From NCBI RefSeq assembly GCF_030161375.1, contig NZ_BSSQ01000020.1:1-62150 (forward strand): a stretch of DNA of 62,150 bases, given 5' to 3'. Shown here piece after piece: positions 1-7,679 of this stretch; the first letter of the stretch is position 1, and each line of letters opens with the position of its first letter. The translations under genes and the position numbers were made by a program. The DNA is from Paenibacillus glycanilyticus (lineage in GTDB: Bacteria > Bacillota > Bacilli > Paenibacillales > Paenibacillaceae). Under the pieces are notes generated by a model, which did no database searches, was not told where the DNA came from, and worked only from the letters and a program-made list of their open reading frames with translations.

Positions 1-42
1 GGATCAACCAGAAAGAAATGGTTGATCTCATAATACGATGGG
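1..42. repeat. Hairpin-bearing repeat, copy 1 (IS110-associated)
   Basis: An imperfect hairpin (GATCAACCA / TGGTTGATC) is followed by CATAATACGATGGG. The same unit recurs at 12789-12831 next to an IS110-type transposase fragment on the minus strand. By analogy the rest of this copy would lie to the left, outside the window. It is probably an end of an IS110-family element; IS110 elements carry a structured non-coding RNA upstream of the transposase, but no such RNA can be proven here. Confidence 0.5.
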
Positions 43-301
43 CAGTTTAGCGTAACGGCATCATTTCATTGCTGTGTATGGTAAATATAATTACTTCTAT
101 GTAGCTATCACTCTGTACCTATTCTGTTTTACTAATTTAGACAACCTGTTTTAATACAGAATATCAATTAAAACAAAGAACACTACATAAAATTTCCATT
201 CTGTTATATACATTTTTTAATCTGTATCATATAGTTAAACAGGGAAATATAGGAATTTAAGAGGGTTAATAAAACTGCCGTGGCGGAAAGGAAGATACAG
301 A

Positions 302-1297
302 TTGACCTCATTTAGACTGGATGATGTTTTTATTGAAACTACTGTTGAATCTCTTGGTGCCCTACTACTCGATTATTACATTTTCCCAAACACCGCCGAA
401 GTCATAAAGACTTCGCTGCTTAAAAAGCTATCTGAAGGGGATTATTACAAGGATGAAACTGGCTTCACCTTAGCGGAGAAAATTACGACAGACCTGCAAA
501 AGATAAGTAATGACAAACATTTGGATTTTGCTTTTAGTGAATCTGCCTTACCTCTTCAACAGCACGATCCGATAAATGATGAAAACTTACTATTTCGTCA
601 AAAATTGAATAATTATGGATTTAAACGAGCAGAGAGATTACCAGGTAATATAGGATATCTTGTCATAAACGAGTTTGTGTATCCGGAACATGCTGGTAGA
701 ATGGCAGCACACACGATGAGCTTTATTTCGGGTACAGATGGATTAATCATTGATCTCAGAAATAATTACGGTGGTTCTTCAATAATGAGTGCATTTATCG
801 CAAGTTACTTGTTAGATGGCAACTCACCAGTACATTTAAATGATATTTATTGGCGATTCTACGATAAAACTCAGTCCATTTGGAGTTTGCCGTTTGTACC
901 TGGAGAAAAATTTGGTGCAAAAAAGCCTGTTTATATCCTAACGAGTCAGAATACGGGATCCTGCGCTGAAGAGTTCGCATACAGTCTACAAGCAATTCAA
1001 AGAGTGAAAATTATCGGCGAAAAGACAGCTGGCAAAGCAAATGCCGGAAGTGTTCATCGCGTAAATGACCATTTTCAAGCCTTTATTCCAAATGCTTACC
1101 CGATTAATCCAATAACAAAAGGTAATTGGAATGACATAGGAGTTTTACCCGATATCGAATGTAATAGTAATGAATCTTATGAAATGGCATATCATTTGCT
1201 TCTCGAACAGCTTTTGCAGCAATATAGTGAGTCAATGGAGCCTGGACGAGAGCCTTTAATTGCTGATATTAAAAGATTATTAAAAATTAACATTTAG
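302..1297 (+). CDS. S41 family peptidase (C-terminal-processing/IRBP-like)
   Basis: A 331-residue serine peptidase-like protein of the S41 family. The N-terminal helical part (residues about 5-65) resembles the IRBP-type lead domain. The core has GNIGYL, LIIDLRNNYGG and LTSQNTGSCAEEF, with Ser220 as the expected nucleophile, followed by GEKTAGKA and a GVLPDI segment. There is no signal peptide and no PDZ domain, so it is a short cytoplasmic form and its substrate is unknown. The start is TTG, chosen because GGAAAGGAAG lies 8 bases upstream and no in-frame ATG fits. It stands alone in AT-rich DNA. Confidence 0.85.
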   Translation: MTSFRLDDVFIETTVESLGALLLDYYIFPNTAEVIKTSLLKKLSEGDYYKDETGFTLAEKITTDLQKISNDKHLDFAFSESALPLQQHDPINDENLLFRQKLNNYGFKRAERLPGNIGYLVINEFVYPEHAGRMAAHTMSFISGTDGLIIDLRNNYGGSSIMSAFIASYLLDGNSPVHLNDIYWRFYDKTQSIWSLPFVPGEKFGAKKPVYILTSQNTGSCAEEFAYSLQAIQRVKIIGEKTAGKANAGSVHRVNDHFQAFIPNAYPINPITKGNWNDIGVLPDIECNSNESYEMAYHLLLEQLLQQYSESMEPGREPLIADIKRLLKINI

Positions 1298-1449
1298 TAT
1301 GATAGGTTTGAAGATGAAGGAATTATCGATGTCATCTCAACTAATTGATCGTCTTTATTTAAACTAACGAGGAACTAACACAACAGCAGCCGGCATATAA
1401 TCTTGGCATCATGAAAGGTAGAGTTTAGGCGTCAGAGTATTTTAACCCA

Positions 1450-1587
1450 ATGAAGAGTCTACAAGATAATGAATGTATAGCAAATGTAATTATTTATTGT
1501 CCCATCATTTTTGGAGGCTTGTTAATTGTGTTAGGCCTAATTATTTTTACTATAGTTTTTAATAATTGGACAAAGAAGTACCTTTGA
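1450..1587 (+). CDS. Possible small single-pass membrane protein
   Basis: A 45-residue reading frame starting at ATG 1450. Residues about 12-37 form one continuous hydrophobic segment rich in Ile, Leu and Val, followed by a basic end (NNWTKKYL). No convincing Shine-Dalgarno sequence precedes it, which is the main reason for doubt. It ends 30 bases before a strong terminator, which supports transcription through it. No family is recognised. Confidence 0.28.
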   Translation: MKSLQDNECIANVIIYCPIIFGGLLIVLGLIIFTIVFNNWTKKYL

Positions 1588-1617
1588 ATTTATTTCACTA
1601 GCATAATACCTAATAAT

Positions 1618-1651
1618 ACGGCAACCGGCCTACGTTCGGTTGCCGTTTTTC
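1618..1651 (+). terminator. Rho-independent terminator
   Basis: A perfect 10-bp stem (ACGGCAACCG / CGGTTGCCGT) with a 9-base loop, followed directly by a T-run. Confidence 0.85.
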
Positions 1652-1728
1652 AACTAAAAGGTAGGATTGTTCCAATATGTGGTAGAATAATTAGATGCTA
1701 CCGTTTCATTTTTAAAGGAGTGAAATTA

Positions 1729-1920
1729 ATGTTTCGTTTATCAAGCGTTTTTACTTTTTGGGTACTTATTCTAATCGTTGAGCTTGTAATATTTAAACAA
1801 AAAATTTTTGATGTTTTGAATAAAAATCAGGAATTATTTTATCTGGCACTGATTTTTGCTACATTGGTAGTTGGTTCAGTGGGCTCAGTTTTAGCATTTC
1901 TTAATTCTAAAAGGAAATGA
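1729..1920 (+). CDS. Small two-helix membrane protein, unknown function
   Basis: A 63-residue protein starting at ATG 1729; AAAGGAG lies 9 bases upstream. An in-frame GTG at 1720 is less likely because it overlaps the ribosome site. There are two hydrophobic segments (about residues 5-22 and 36-57), a charged link with KNQ, and a basic C-terminus (NSKRK). No family is recognised. It is followed by a broken small gene in the same direction. Confidence 0.55.
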   Translation: MFRLSSVFTFWVLILIVELVIFKQKIFDVLNKNQELFYLALIFATLVVGSVGSVLAFLNSKRK

Positions 1921-1971
1921 TTTTTAACTAAACATGCGAACTGAAACTGGGGAATTTAAGGAGAGTTATTA

Positions 1972-2261
1972 GTGGAGAATTATAATTATCTAGAGAATTA
2001 TTTTGAGCATTACATTGTTAGTTTTTCCACAACAGGATAAATTGCAGATGAAGATGGATTTGAAAAATTAGCTAGACAATACATTGATATTGAAGGGTTC
2101 GATACTTTTTCAGAATTAATAAAAGAAATAAAGTAATTGATGTTAGTGATGATTGGACTTACTTTGAGCATGTCATTGAAGACTTTGAAATCGAAGGATT
2201 GGATATTGAAAAGCTTAAAGAAATGGCTAACATTGCATTAAAGGTATATCAAAATTTTTAA
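1972..2261 (+). pseudogene. Broken small acidic protein gene
   Basis: Starts at GTG 1972 after a good AAGGAGAG site. The frame reads 23 codons (rich in Tyr, Asn, Glu), meets an in-frame TAA, continues with an acidic segment (IADEDGFEKLARQYIDIEG), then ends at TAA near 2137. A shift at about 2134 restores a further acidic stretch (DVSDDWTYFEHVIEDFEIEG) ending at 2261. The intact product would have been about 95 residues, soluble and acidic. Size and charge resemble small immunity proteins, but no family is recognised. Confidence 0.5.
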
Positions 2262-2527
2262 AAGCTTATTGGTAAGCTATTGGGAAATGAGAGTCAATCA
2301 TATAACGAAAATGATAAGAAGGCGGCTATAAAGAAGACCATTTTGTAGAAGTTATTATGTGCCGTCATTATACGAGGGGGATTAAGTCGTTCTAGACATC
2401 ATAAATTACTTTTTATAGTCCATGTATTGATGTATCAATATGGTTTTAATTACACTTTTGTAGATGCGATTCAATTAAATTTGTTACCTTTCCGAAATAG
2501 CAAAAAGTCTCCATTAGAATAATACGT

Positions 2528-2992
2528 TTATTCATTAAGCTTAAAAATGGTATGCGCTAAGACTGTGGCAAAACAAGACCAAAGTAAATATGGCACCAAG
2601 AGCCAAGCAGCAAGTGTAGAATAAGGCACTGTAAAGTAAATGAGCAAAGCTGTTGTTACAGCTACAATTGCTGTATCTAGAAACGCCAGAGAAGGATTTT
2701 TGAGTTTGAATTCGATGAAGACAAACGCTTGATTAGCTACATAATTAATTAACAAGATAACAAGATAAAATATAGAAGCTTCTTTAAACCCAGAAGTATC
2801 TAAATAAACTATTGCTACAGAGAGTGAAATAAGCGCATAAATAATTCCCCATACAATGCCAAATAATTGTTTTGGTGGATTCCAATCCGGTTTTTTGAGG
2901 TCAGCATAATAGGCAAGGTCGGTAGGAAACAAGATTCCTGAGAGTGAAAACAGTACATAGGTGATTAAAAAAACAGATATAAACGCCAGCAA
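2528..2992 (-). CDS. tspO: TspO/MBR family protein
   Basis: A 154-residue five-helix membrane protein of the TspO/MBR (translocator protein) family, which binds tetrapyrroles and may act in stress sensing. The family signature is visible: the KPDWNPPKQLFGIVWGIIYA block after the first helix, then four more hydrophobic segments, including WLLVPYLLWSCFATVLA near the end. The start is TTG 2992, with GAGGAGG 8 bases upstream; a TTG at 2996 would be too close to that site. It is transcribed alone. There is no nearby porphyrin gene. Confidence 0.88.
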   Translation of the reverse strand: MLAFISVFLITYVLFSLSGILFPTDLAYYADLKKPDWNPPKQLFGIVWGIIYALISLSVAIVYLDTSGFKEASIFYLVILLINYVANQAFVFIEFKLKNPSLAFLDTAIVAVTTALLIYFTVPYSTLAAWLLVPYLLWSCFATVLAHTIFKLNE

Positions 2993-3274
2993 TCAACTAT
3001 ACCTCCTCTAAATGGTTGGCCACCTTTTAATCTATATTAATGATGAAGCTATAACAGAACAGAAGGTTTAGCAAGGAACGTAAATTTAGAAATAAAAAGT
3101 ATCAGAGTAAGTGTTGTAAGTTTACCATCTCTTTTTTTTTTCTGAACCAGAAATTGAAATGACAAGAATTTCACTCTGTTAAACGGGCAAATAGTCAAAA
3201 GTAAAAAGTATTTTTTAACAACGCAGATTCTTATATCTCTAGGGTATTATAAACCAGTCGAGTGGTAGTGGAAT

Positions 3275-3463
3275 TTGATTACTGGAGTTAAGAAAATCGA
3301 TGATTCAAACATTGATGTATATTTTGTGGTTGAATCTTACTCTTTGTTTAGATACATTACGGTGAACCGTATCATAAGTGACGGCAAAGTTTTGTCACCG
3401 TTATCGAGAAATTTTTACGGATGTTATTGGGTTGAAATAGAGGAGTATGGGCACCTTCCCTAA
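3275..3463 (+). CDS. Short ORF of unknown function
   Basis: A 62-residue reading frame from TTG 3275 with no strong ribosome site. The composition is mixed beta-like (VYFVVESYSLFRYITV) and there are no motifs. Its stop lies inside the stem of the terminator at 3450-3493. It may be the tail of a degraded gene rather than a full one. Confidence 0.3.
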   Translation: MITGVKKIDDSNIDVYFVVESYSLFRYITVNRIISDGKVLSPLSRNFYGCYWVEIEEYGHLP

Positions 3464-3493
3464 GCTTCCGAGCTTCCTGGAGGTGCCGTTTTT
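3450..3493 (+). terminator. Probable rho-independent terminator
   Basis: GGCACCT pairs with AGGTGCC across a 24-base interval that has additional pairing, followed by GTTTTTATT. Confidence 0.6.
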
Positions 3494-3766
3494 ATTGTCG
3501 CTCACGTCTTCAATTTAGGATCAGCTTAATTTCATTTGCTTTACCGTCCAGCCTATGAACTGTCTCCGCGACGACATGGAAGGCTTCGATGGCTTGTTGA
3601 AGCCGTATTTGGCTTTCGTGCATATCGATTAGATCATGGTAAGGGAACTTTCAATGCTTACATACGGCGAGAAGCTTGGATTCCCATTAGTGCTCTTTCA
3701 AAACCGTAGGTTGTTGCCTGTTTATAGGAATAAGCTCCTCAATTATGTGTAGGTTTTTGAAAGCAA
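3494..3766. other. Intergenic DNA with a short minus-strand ORF remnant
   Basis: No full gene. On the minus strand, 3623 to 3510 encodes 37 residues with a helical pattern (ESQIRLQQAIEAFHVVAETV), open a few codons further upstream to a stop, with no ribosome site. It looks like the C-terminal remnant of a coiled-coil protein and is not annotated as a gene. Confidence 0.4.
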
Positions 3767-3788
3767 CTATACGTAATCTATACATAAT
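3767..3788 (+). promoter_or_regulatory. Candidate CarH/LitR operator, tandem 11-bp repeat
   Basis: Two head-to-tail 11-mers, CTATACGTAAT and CTATACATAAT, lie about 105 bases upstream of the carH start. The same 11-mer recurs in tandem near the carH promoter (minus strand) and upstream of the carotenoid operon. Confidence 0.6.
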
Positions 3789-3847
3789 AAGCAAGAGATT
3801 TTAGCAACGGGATAAAAAAGTATAAATTCTCGCGAATAACCCTCCTC

Positions 3848-3869
3848 ATTTTGTATCGATTATGTATAA
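3848..3869 (-). promoter_or_regulatory. Candidate CarH operator over the carH promoter
   Basis: Read on the minus strand this is TTATACATAAT followed by CGATACAAAAT, matching the tandem repeat at the other sites. A TATAAT -10-like hexamer at 3865-3870 overlaps it, so binding here would repress carH itself. Confidence 0.6.
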
Positions 3870-3892
3870 TTGCAATGAGGAGGGAACGAAGA

Positions 3893-4774
3893 ATGTATAG
3901 CATGAAGAGGGCATCCGAACTTCTGGACATTCCGGTGGTTACGATCCGTGCCTGGGAGAATCGTTACGGTGTAATCTCCCCTAAACGAAGCAGCGGCGGT
4001 CACCGCCTGCTTAGCGAGGAAGATCTTGCCAAGCTCCGTTATCTAAAAGACCATATCGAAAATAAAGGCTTGAAAATCAGCGAAGCGGTGATGCTGCTGC
4101 AGCAAAGAGAGTCTGTCCCTCCGGACGAGGCTGAAGAGCAGCAGGTAATCGATCGGTCGTACGACCGATTGGTCGATAAGCTATACAGCGAGTTAATCCA
4201 TTTCAATTCAGCGCAAGCGGATCAAACCATTGATCTTGCGTTTGCCTTGTACGATTTCCAGGAAACGTTCCGGCAAATCATCGTTCCTGTTCTCTATCGA
4301 GTCGGGGCGGAGTGGGAGGCAGGGAAAGTCACCGTAGTCCAGGAGCATTTCGCTTCGGAAACGATATTGCGGAGATTATCGGCTTTGTTTCGGGTCTTTC
4401 CCGTCAATCCGAGCCTGCCGGTCGTGCTCGCTTTCTGCCCGGAAGGAGAACGCCACCATCTCGGACTGATGTCTTTCAGCCTGTTCTTGCGCCAACGAGG
4501 CGCGAATGTCTTGTATTCCGGCCCGGATACTCCATTACAGGAGCTTGATGGGATTATCGAACGCCAGAATGTTTCGTTCATCGCGGTTTCCGTGACGGAC
4601 ACGCGCTATATAGACAAGCTTATGAATTGGATCGAAAAAGCCGCGCGGAATAATCACGGATTGCGGTTCCTGTTAGGAGGCGCGGCTTTCGACGACCCAG
4701 CTGCCAGGCGTAACGTTAAAGCTAACGTGCGCTATCTGACCGCGGATCAATGGGAAGATTGGTACAATGCATAA
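3893..4774 (+). CDS. carH: MerR-type B12-dependent photoreceptor repressor (CarH/LitR-like)
   Basis: A 293-residue regulator. Residues 1-70 are a MerR winged helix (ASELLDIPVVTIRAWENRYG, then GGHRLLSEEDL). Residues about 95-165 form the cobalamin-cap helical domain with the light-sensing signature: Trp141 followed by Glu151-His152. The B12-binding Rossmann domain follows, with E-x-H-x-x-G around His188, the likely lower cobalt ligand. In characterised CarH proteins adenosylcobalamin holds a DNA-bound tetramer in the dark and light breaks it. The start is ATG 3893, 8 bases after GAGGAGGG; a longer in-frame reading upstream lacks a ribosome site. It sits directly before the carotenoid operon and shares its operator repeats, so it very probably controls pigment synthesis by light. 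Confidence 0.9.
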   Translation: MYSMKRASELLDIPVVTIRAWENRYGVISPKRSSGGHRLLSEEDLAKLRYLKDHIENKGLKISEAVMLLQQRESVPPDEAEEQQVIDRSYDRLVDKLYSELIHFNSAQADQTIDLAFALYDFQETFRQIIVPVLYRVGAEWEAGKVTVVQEHFASETILRRLSALFRVFPVNPSLPVVLAFCPEGERHHLGLMSFSLFLRQRGANVLYSGPDTPLQELDGIIERQNVSFIAVSVTDTRYIDKLMNWIEKAARNNHGLRFLLGGAAFDDPAARRNVKANVRYLTADQWEDWYNA

Positions 4775-4777
4775 GCG

Positions 4778-4814
4778 AATTACCCTCTCATTGCAGGAGA
4801 GGGTAATTTTTTTT
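4778..4814 (+). terminator. Rho-independent terminator after carH
   Basis: A perfect 12-bp stem (AATTACCCTCTC / GAGAGGGTAATT) is followed by six or more T. It separates carH transcription from the crt operon. Confidence 0.9.
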
Positions 4815-4830
4815 GGGCAGAGGACTAAAT

Positions 4831-4894
4831 CGATAGACAATCTATACAAAATTAGCTATTATTAACATAAATCTATACATAATCTATACAAAAT
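4831..4894 (+). promoter_or_regulatory. crt operon promoter with two tandem CarH-type operators
   Basis: Operator 1 is CGATAGACAAT plus CTATACAAAAT (4831-4852). Operator 2 is CTATACATAAT plus CTATACAAAAT (4873-4894). A promoter can be read as TTAACA (4862-4867), a 17-base spacer, and TATACA (4885-4890). Operator 2 covers the spacer and the -10, so a bound CarH tetramer would block RNA polymerase. Repeat units are exactly 11 bp, one helical turn, as described for CarH/LitR targets. Confidence 0.65.
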
Positions 4895-4968
4895 GAATCT
4901 GGAATAAGTGGGATGCGCATTGGAGATGGTACAGGTCTTAACAGATTAGTTGAGGGGAATAATAACTG

Positions 4969-5298
4969 ATGACGACCGCCAACAACGACGTACATACGGA
5001 TGAAGCCAGCACGAGCAAGCGCAAAGACGAACACCTGGATCTTTGTCTGCAACAGGATGTTCAGGGATTATATTTGCCGGGATCGGAAGCAGTCTGGTAG
5101 AGACGGCCGATGGATCGGAAGAGAAGCTGGCATTTGTGTTTCCAACAAGCCGAGCTGGTGCTTAGGCTCGCCATGTTCGGACTCGGTGCCGCCAATATCC
5201 GGGAGATTAAGGTTCGAAGAACGTCTCGTTATGCTAAATTAGCCAATCTCAAGCGCATGAAAGAATACGGGAACCCAGAGGGTCGGGAGAGGATCTTA
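4969..5298 (+). pseudogene. fni: Internally deleted type 2 IPP isomerase (fni) remnant
   Basis: ATG 4969 follows a GAGGGG ribosome site and reads 43 residues to a TAG at 5100. The frame includes SKRKDEHLDLCLQQDVQG, which matches the RKxxHixxCL start of type 2 isopentenyl-diphosphate isomerases. From about 5145 another frame reads ELVLRLAMFGLGAANIREIK, resembling the conserved C-terminal helix of the same family. The roughly 300 residues between, with the FMN and Mg sites, are gone. The C-terminal remnant is fused in frame to crtM without a stop. It is the first gene of the carotenoid operon, where a C5-precursor isomerase makes sense. It cannot be functional. Confidence 0.6.
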
Positions 5299-6159
5299 AT
5301 GAACGCAGGGCAAACGAAAGCTGATTTTGCTTACTGTGAAGCCATTATCAAGAAGCATTCCAAAAGTTTTTACTATGCTTTTTCCCAGCTTCCGCCGGAT
5401 AAAGCCAATGCCGTCTACGCCATATATGCTTTTTGCAGAACGGCGGACGATTGCGCGGATTCCAACCAACCGCATACGGAAAGGTTCGAGTCTTTGCGCC
5501 AGTTGAAACAAGAGCTCGATTTATTCAGGGACCGGGCTGATGTGGATCATCCCTTGTGGCGCGCCCTCAGAAGAGTCTTTACGGACTACGAGATGGACAT
5601 CCAGCCCTTCTATGATCAACTAGCAGGGCAGTTGGCCGATTTGAATTTTGCCATTCCGAGAACGATGCATGAGCTTGAGAACTATAGTTACTATGTTGCC
5701 GGCTCTGTAGGTTTAATGCTATTGCCCGTTCTGGCATCCGAAGCATCTGGCGATTTGCGTCCATCGGCGATTGAGCTGGGCATCGCTATGCAAATAACGA
5801 ATATCCTGCGCGACGTGGGCGAAGATTTCTATAAAAAGCAGCGCATCTATTTGCCCGAAGAGGAGATGGAGCGCTTCCGATATACACAGGCGGATTTACG
5901 CGAGGGTCTCATCAATGAGAACTTCATGAACCTGTGGGAGCGGTTGGCTAAACATGCGGAAGCCTTATACGACCGGTTCTATAGCAGCATCCATCTCTTT
6001 GATGCGGATAGCAGGCTGCCGCTCGCTCTGTCCGCAGGCTTGTACAGAGGCATATTGGATGCCGTAAGAGGCAGCGATTATGACTGTTTCTCCAAGCGCG
6101 GCTATGTAACCAAGGACACAATGACCAAGATTAACTCTGCCATCGGCAACTGCTCCTAA
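5299..6159 (+). CDS. crtM: Dehydrosqualene (4,4'-diapophytoene) synthase
   Basis: A 286-residue trans-isoprenyl diphosphate synthase of the squalene/phytoene synthase family; it condenses two farnesyl diphosphates head to head. Both Asp-rich motifs are present: D50-D51-x-x-D54 (TADDCAD) and D172-V-G-E-D176 (ILRDVGEDF). The family opening CEAIIKKHSKSFYYAF is at residues 13-28. The C30 assignment rests on the neighbours (CrtN, CrtP, CrtO, CrtQ types); sequence alone cannot exclude a C40 phytoene synthase. ATG 5299 is preferred over longer in-frame starts because GGGAGAGG lies 7-13 bases upstream and the extension is fni remnant. crtP begins 24 bases after the stop. Confidence 0.85.
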   Translation: MNAGQTKADFAYCEAIIKKHSKSFYYAFSQLPPDKANAVYAIYAFCRTADDCADSNQPHTERFESLRQLKQELDLFRDRADVDHPLWRALRRVFTDYEMDIQPFYDQLAGQLADLNFAIPRTMHELENYSYYVAGSVGLMLLPVLASEASGDLRPSAIELGIAMQITNILRDVGEDFYKKQRIYLPEEEMERFRYTQADLREGLINENFMNLWERLAKHAEALYDRFYSSIHLFDADSRLPLALSAGLYRGILDAVRGSDYDCFSKRGYVTKDTMTKINSAIGNCS

Positions 6160-6182
6160 ATCGCTGAAAGGTGTTGTTTGTA

Positions 6183-7679
6183 TTGTCGGATATGAAAAGC
6201 GTAGTGATTATCGGCGGCGGGCTTGGCGGCCTGTCCGCGGCTATATCCTTGAGACAAAGCGGCTATCACGTAGCCCTGTATGAACAGAATCGCCATATCG
6301 GCGGCAAACTGAATCGGCTCGAGCAAGATGGCTTCGGATTTGATCTGGGGCCTTCTATTCTGACGATGCCACATATCTTCGAACGATTGTTTGCTGCGAG
6401 CGGCAGAAGGATGAGCGATTACGTCCCCGCCATCAAATTGAACCATCAGTGGCGATCTTTTTTCCCAAGCGGCAATATTATCGATCTCTATGAAGATATC
6501 GAAGATATGAAAGCCAACAATTCCTCGCTGAATGACCGCGATATATTCGAATACAGGCAATTGCTTCAATACTCTAAAAAGCTATACGAGATGACGGAGC
6601 AAGGATACTTTAAGCACGGTGCCGACAACACCAAGGATATCGCGCAATATAACGGGGTATTCAACGCTTTGATGAACTTCGACTTGTTCTCTACGGTACA
6701 TAAGTCCATCGCCAAACGAATTAGTAATCGGGAGCTGCGCGACATGCTCTCTTATTACATCAAATACGTCGGCTCTTCTCCTTATGAAGCGCCGGCCGTA
6801 TTGAATATGATGATCTACATGCAGCATAAGCAAGGCCTATGGTATGTCCCTGGCGGGATGCACTTGCTCGCCCGCGGATTGGTGAAGCTGGCGGAGGAAA
6901 TCGGCGTGGAGTTACATATGGGCAAACGGATTGTCCGGATTAACAAGAACGATAGCCGAATAACCCATGCTGTATTGGAGGACGGGACGGAGTTATCAGC
7001 AGATTACTATATCTCCAATATGGAAGTCATCCCGTTCTATGAACAGCTGCTGCAGGAAGAGAAGACGTTCGTCCATAAGTTGAAAAAGAAGTACGAGCCG
7101 GCTAGCTCGGGTCTTGTCATCCATTTGGGCGTGAAGAAAACGTACCCTCAGCTGGCGCACCACAACTTTTTCTTTGCGGACAATATGAAGCAGCAAATGG
7201 ATGCGATCTTTCGACGGCATAAGCTGCCCGATGATCCCATCATCTATCTAGTGAATGTGAACAAATCGGATCCATCGCAGACTCGGGAAGGATACGAGAA
7301 TTTAAAAGTATTGCCTCATATTCCTTACATTCAAGATCAACCTTTGACGCAGCAAGATTATGATCGGTTTACCGAACGGGTGTTGATCAAATTGGAAAAA
7401 ATGGGGCTCGACGGCTTGCGCGATCATATCGTAACCAAAGACGTATGGACGCCGGAAGATATTAGACGGGTCTATGGATCCGATCGCGGGGCTATCTACG
7501 GTACCGTGTCCGATCGCAACAAAAATAGAGGGTTTAAGCATCCGAAGCAAAGCACCCGATATGACAATCTTTACTTTGTCGGCGGTACGGTAAATCCGGG
7601 AGGCGGCATGCCCATGGTAACTTTAAGCGGCCAGCAGGTGCGGGACAAAATCGTGCAAAGGGATTCGAACCATGGATGA
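6183..7679 (+). CDS. crtP: Diaponeurosporene oxygenase (CrtP/CrtNb type)
   Basis: A 498-residue FAD amine-oxidase-fold carotenoid enzyme. The N-terminal dinucleotide site is VIIGGGLGGLSAA, followed by YEQNRHIGGKLNR and FDLGPSILTMP. Internal blocks HQWRSFFPSG, YIKYVGSS, QGLWYVPGGMH, ILPHIPY-type YIQDQPLT and the end FVGGTVNPGGGMPMVTLSG match staphylococcal CrtP rather than CrtN. CrtP oxidises the terminal methyl of 4,4'-diaponeurosporene. The start is uncertain: TTG 6183 is best placed after GAAAGGTG (6166-6173), with ATG 6192 and GTG 6171 as alternatives. It overlaps the next gene by 8 bases, so the two are probably translationally coupled. Confidence 0.85.
   Translation: MSDMKSVVIIGGGLGGLSAAISLRQSGYHVALYEQNRHIGGKLNRLEQDGFGFDLGPSILTMPHIFERLFAASGRRMSDYVPAIKLNHQWRSFFPSGNIIDLYEDIEDMKANNSSLNDRDIFEYRQLLQYSKKLYEMTEQGYFKHGADNTKDIAQYNGVFNALMNFDLFSTVHKSIAKRISNRELRDMLSYYIKYVGSSPYEAPAVLNMMIYMQHKQGLWYVPGGMHLLARGLVKLAEEIGVELHMGKRIVRINKNDSRITHAVLEDGTELSADYYISNMEVIPFYEQLLQEEKTFVHKLKKKYEPASSGLVIHLGVKKTYPQLAHHNFFFADNMKQQMDAIFRRHKLPDDPIIYLVNVNKSDPSQTREGYENLKVLPHIPYIQDQPLTQQDYDRFTERVLIKLEKMGLDGLRDHIVTKDVWTPEDIRRVYGSDRGAIYGTVSDRNKNRGFKHPKQSTRYDNLYFVGGTVNPGGGMPMVTLSGQQVRDKIVQRDSNHG

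Larger units (their letters stand above)
1298..1719. other. Intergenic stretch with one possible micro-ORF and a terminator
   Basis: AT-rich DNA with no conventional gene. A possible 45-residue ORF at 1450-1587 (+) encodes one strongly hydrophobic segment with a short basic end, but it lacks a clear ribosome site. A clean terminator follows at 1618-1651. Nothing else was recognised. Confidence 0.4.

Noticed and set aside
1381..1396. ACAGCAGCCGG-like motif as a terminator arm
   Set aside because: It resembles the arm at 31538 but has no complementary partner nearby.
5110..6159. A 349-residue phytoene synthase starting at 5110
   Set aside because: The extra 63 residues have no ribosome site, do not match the family and look like the tail of fni; ATG 5299 gives the normal length.
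6183..7679. Naming this gene crtN
   Set aside because: Both desaturase-like genes fit the superfamily, but HQWRSFFPSG, YIKYVGSS and YIQDQP blocks match CrtP, while the downstream gene carries the CrtN blocks.
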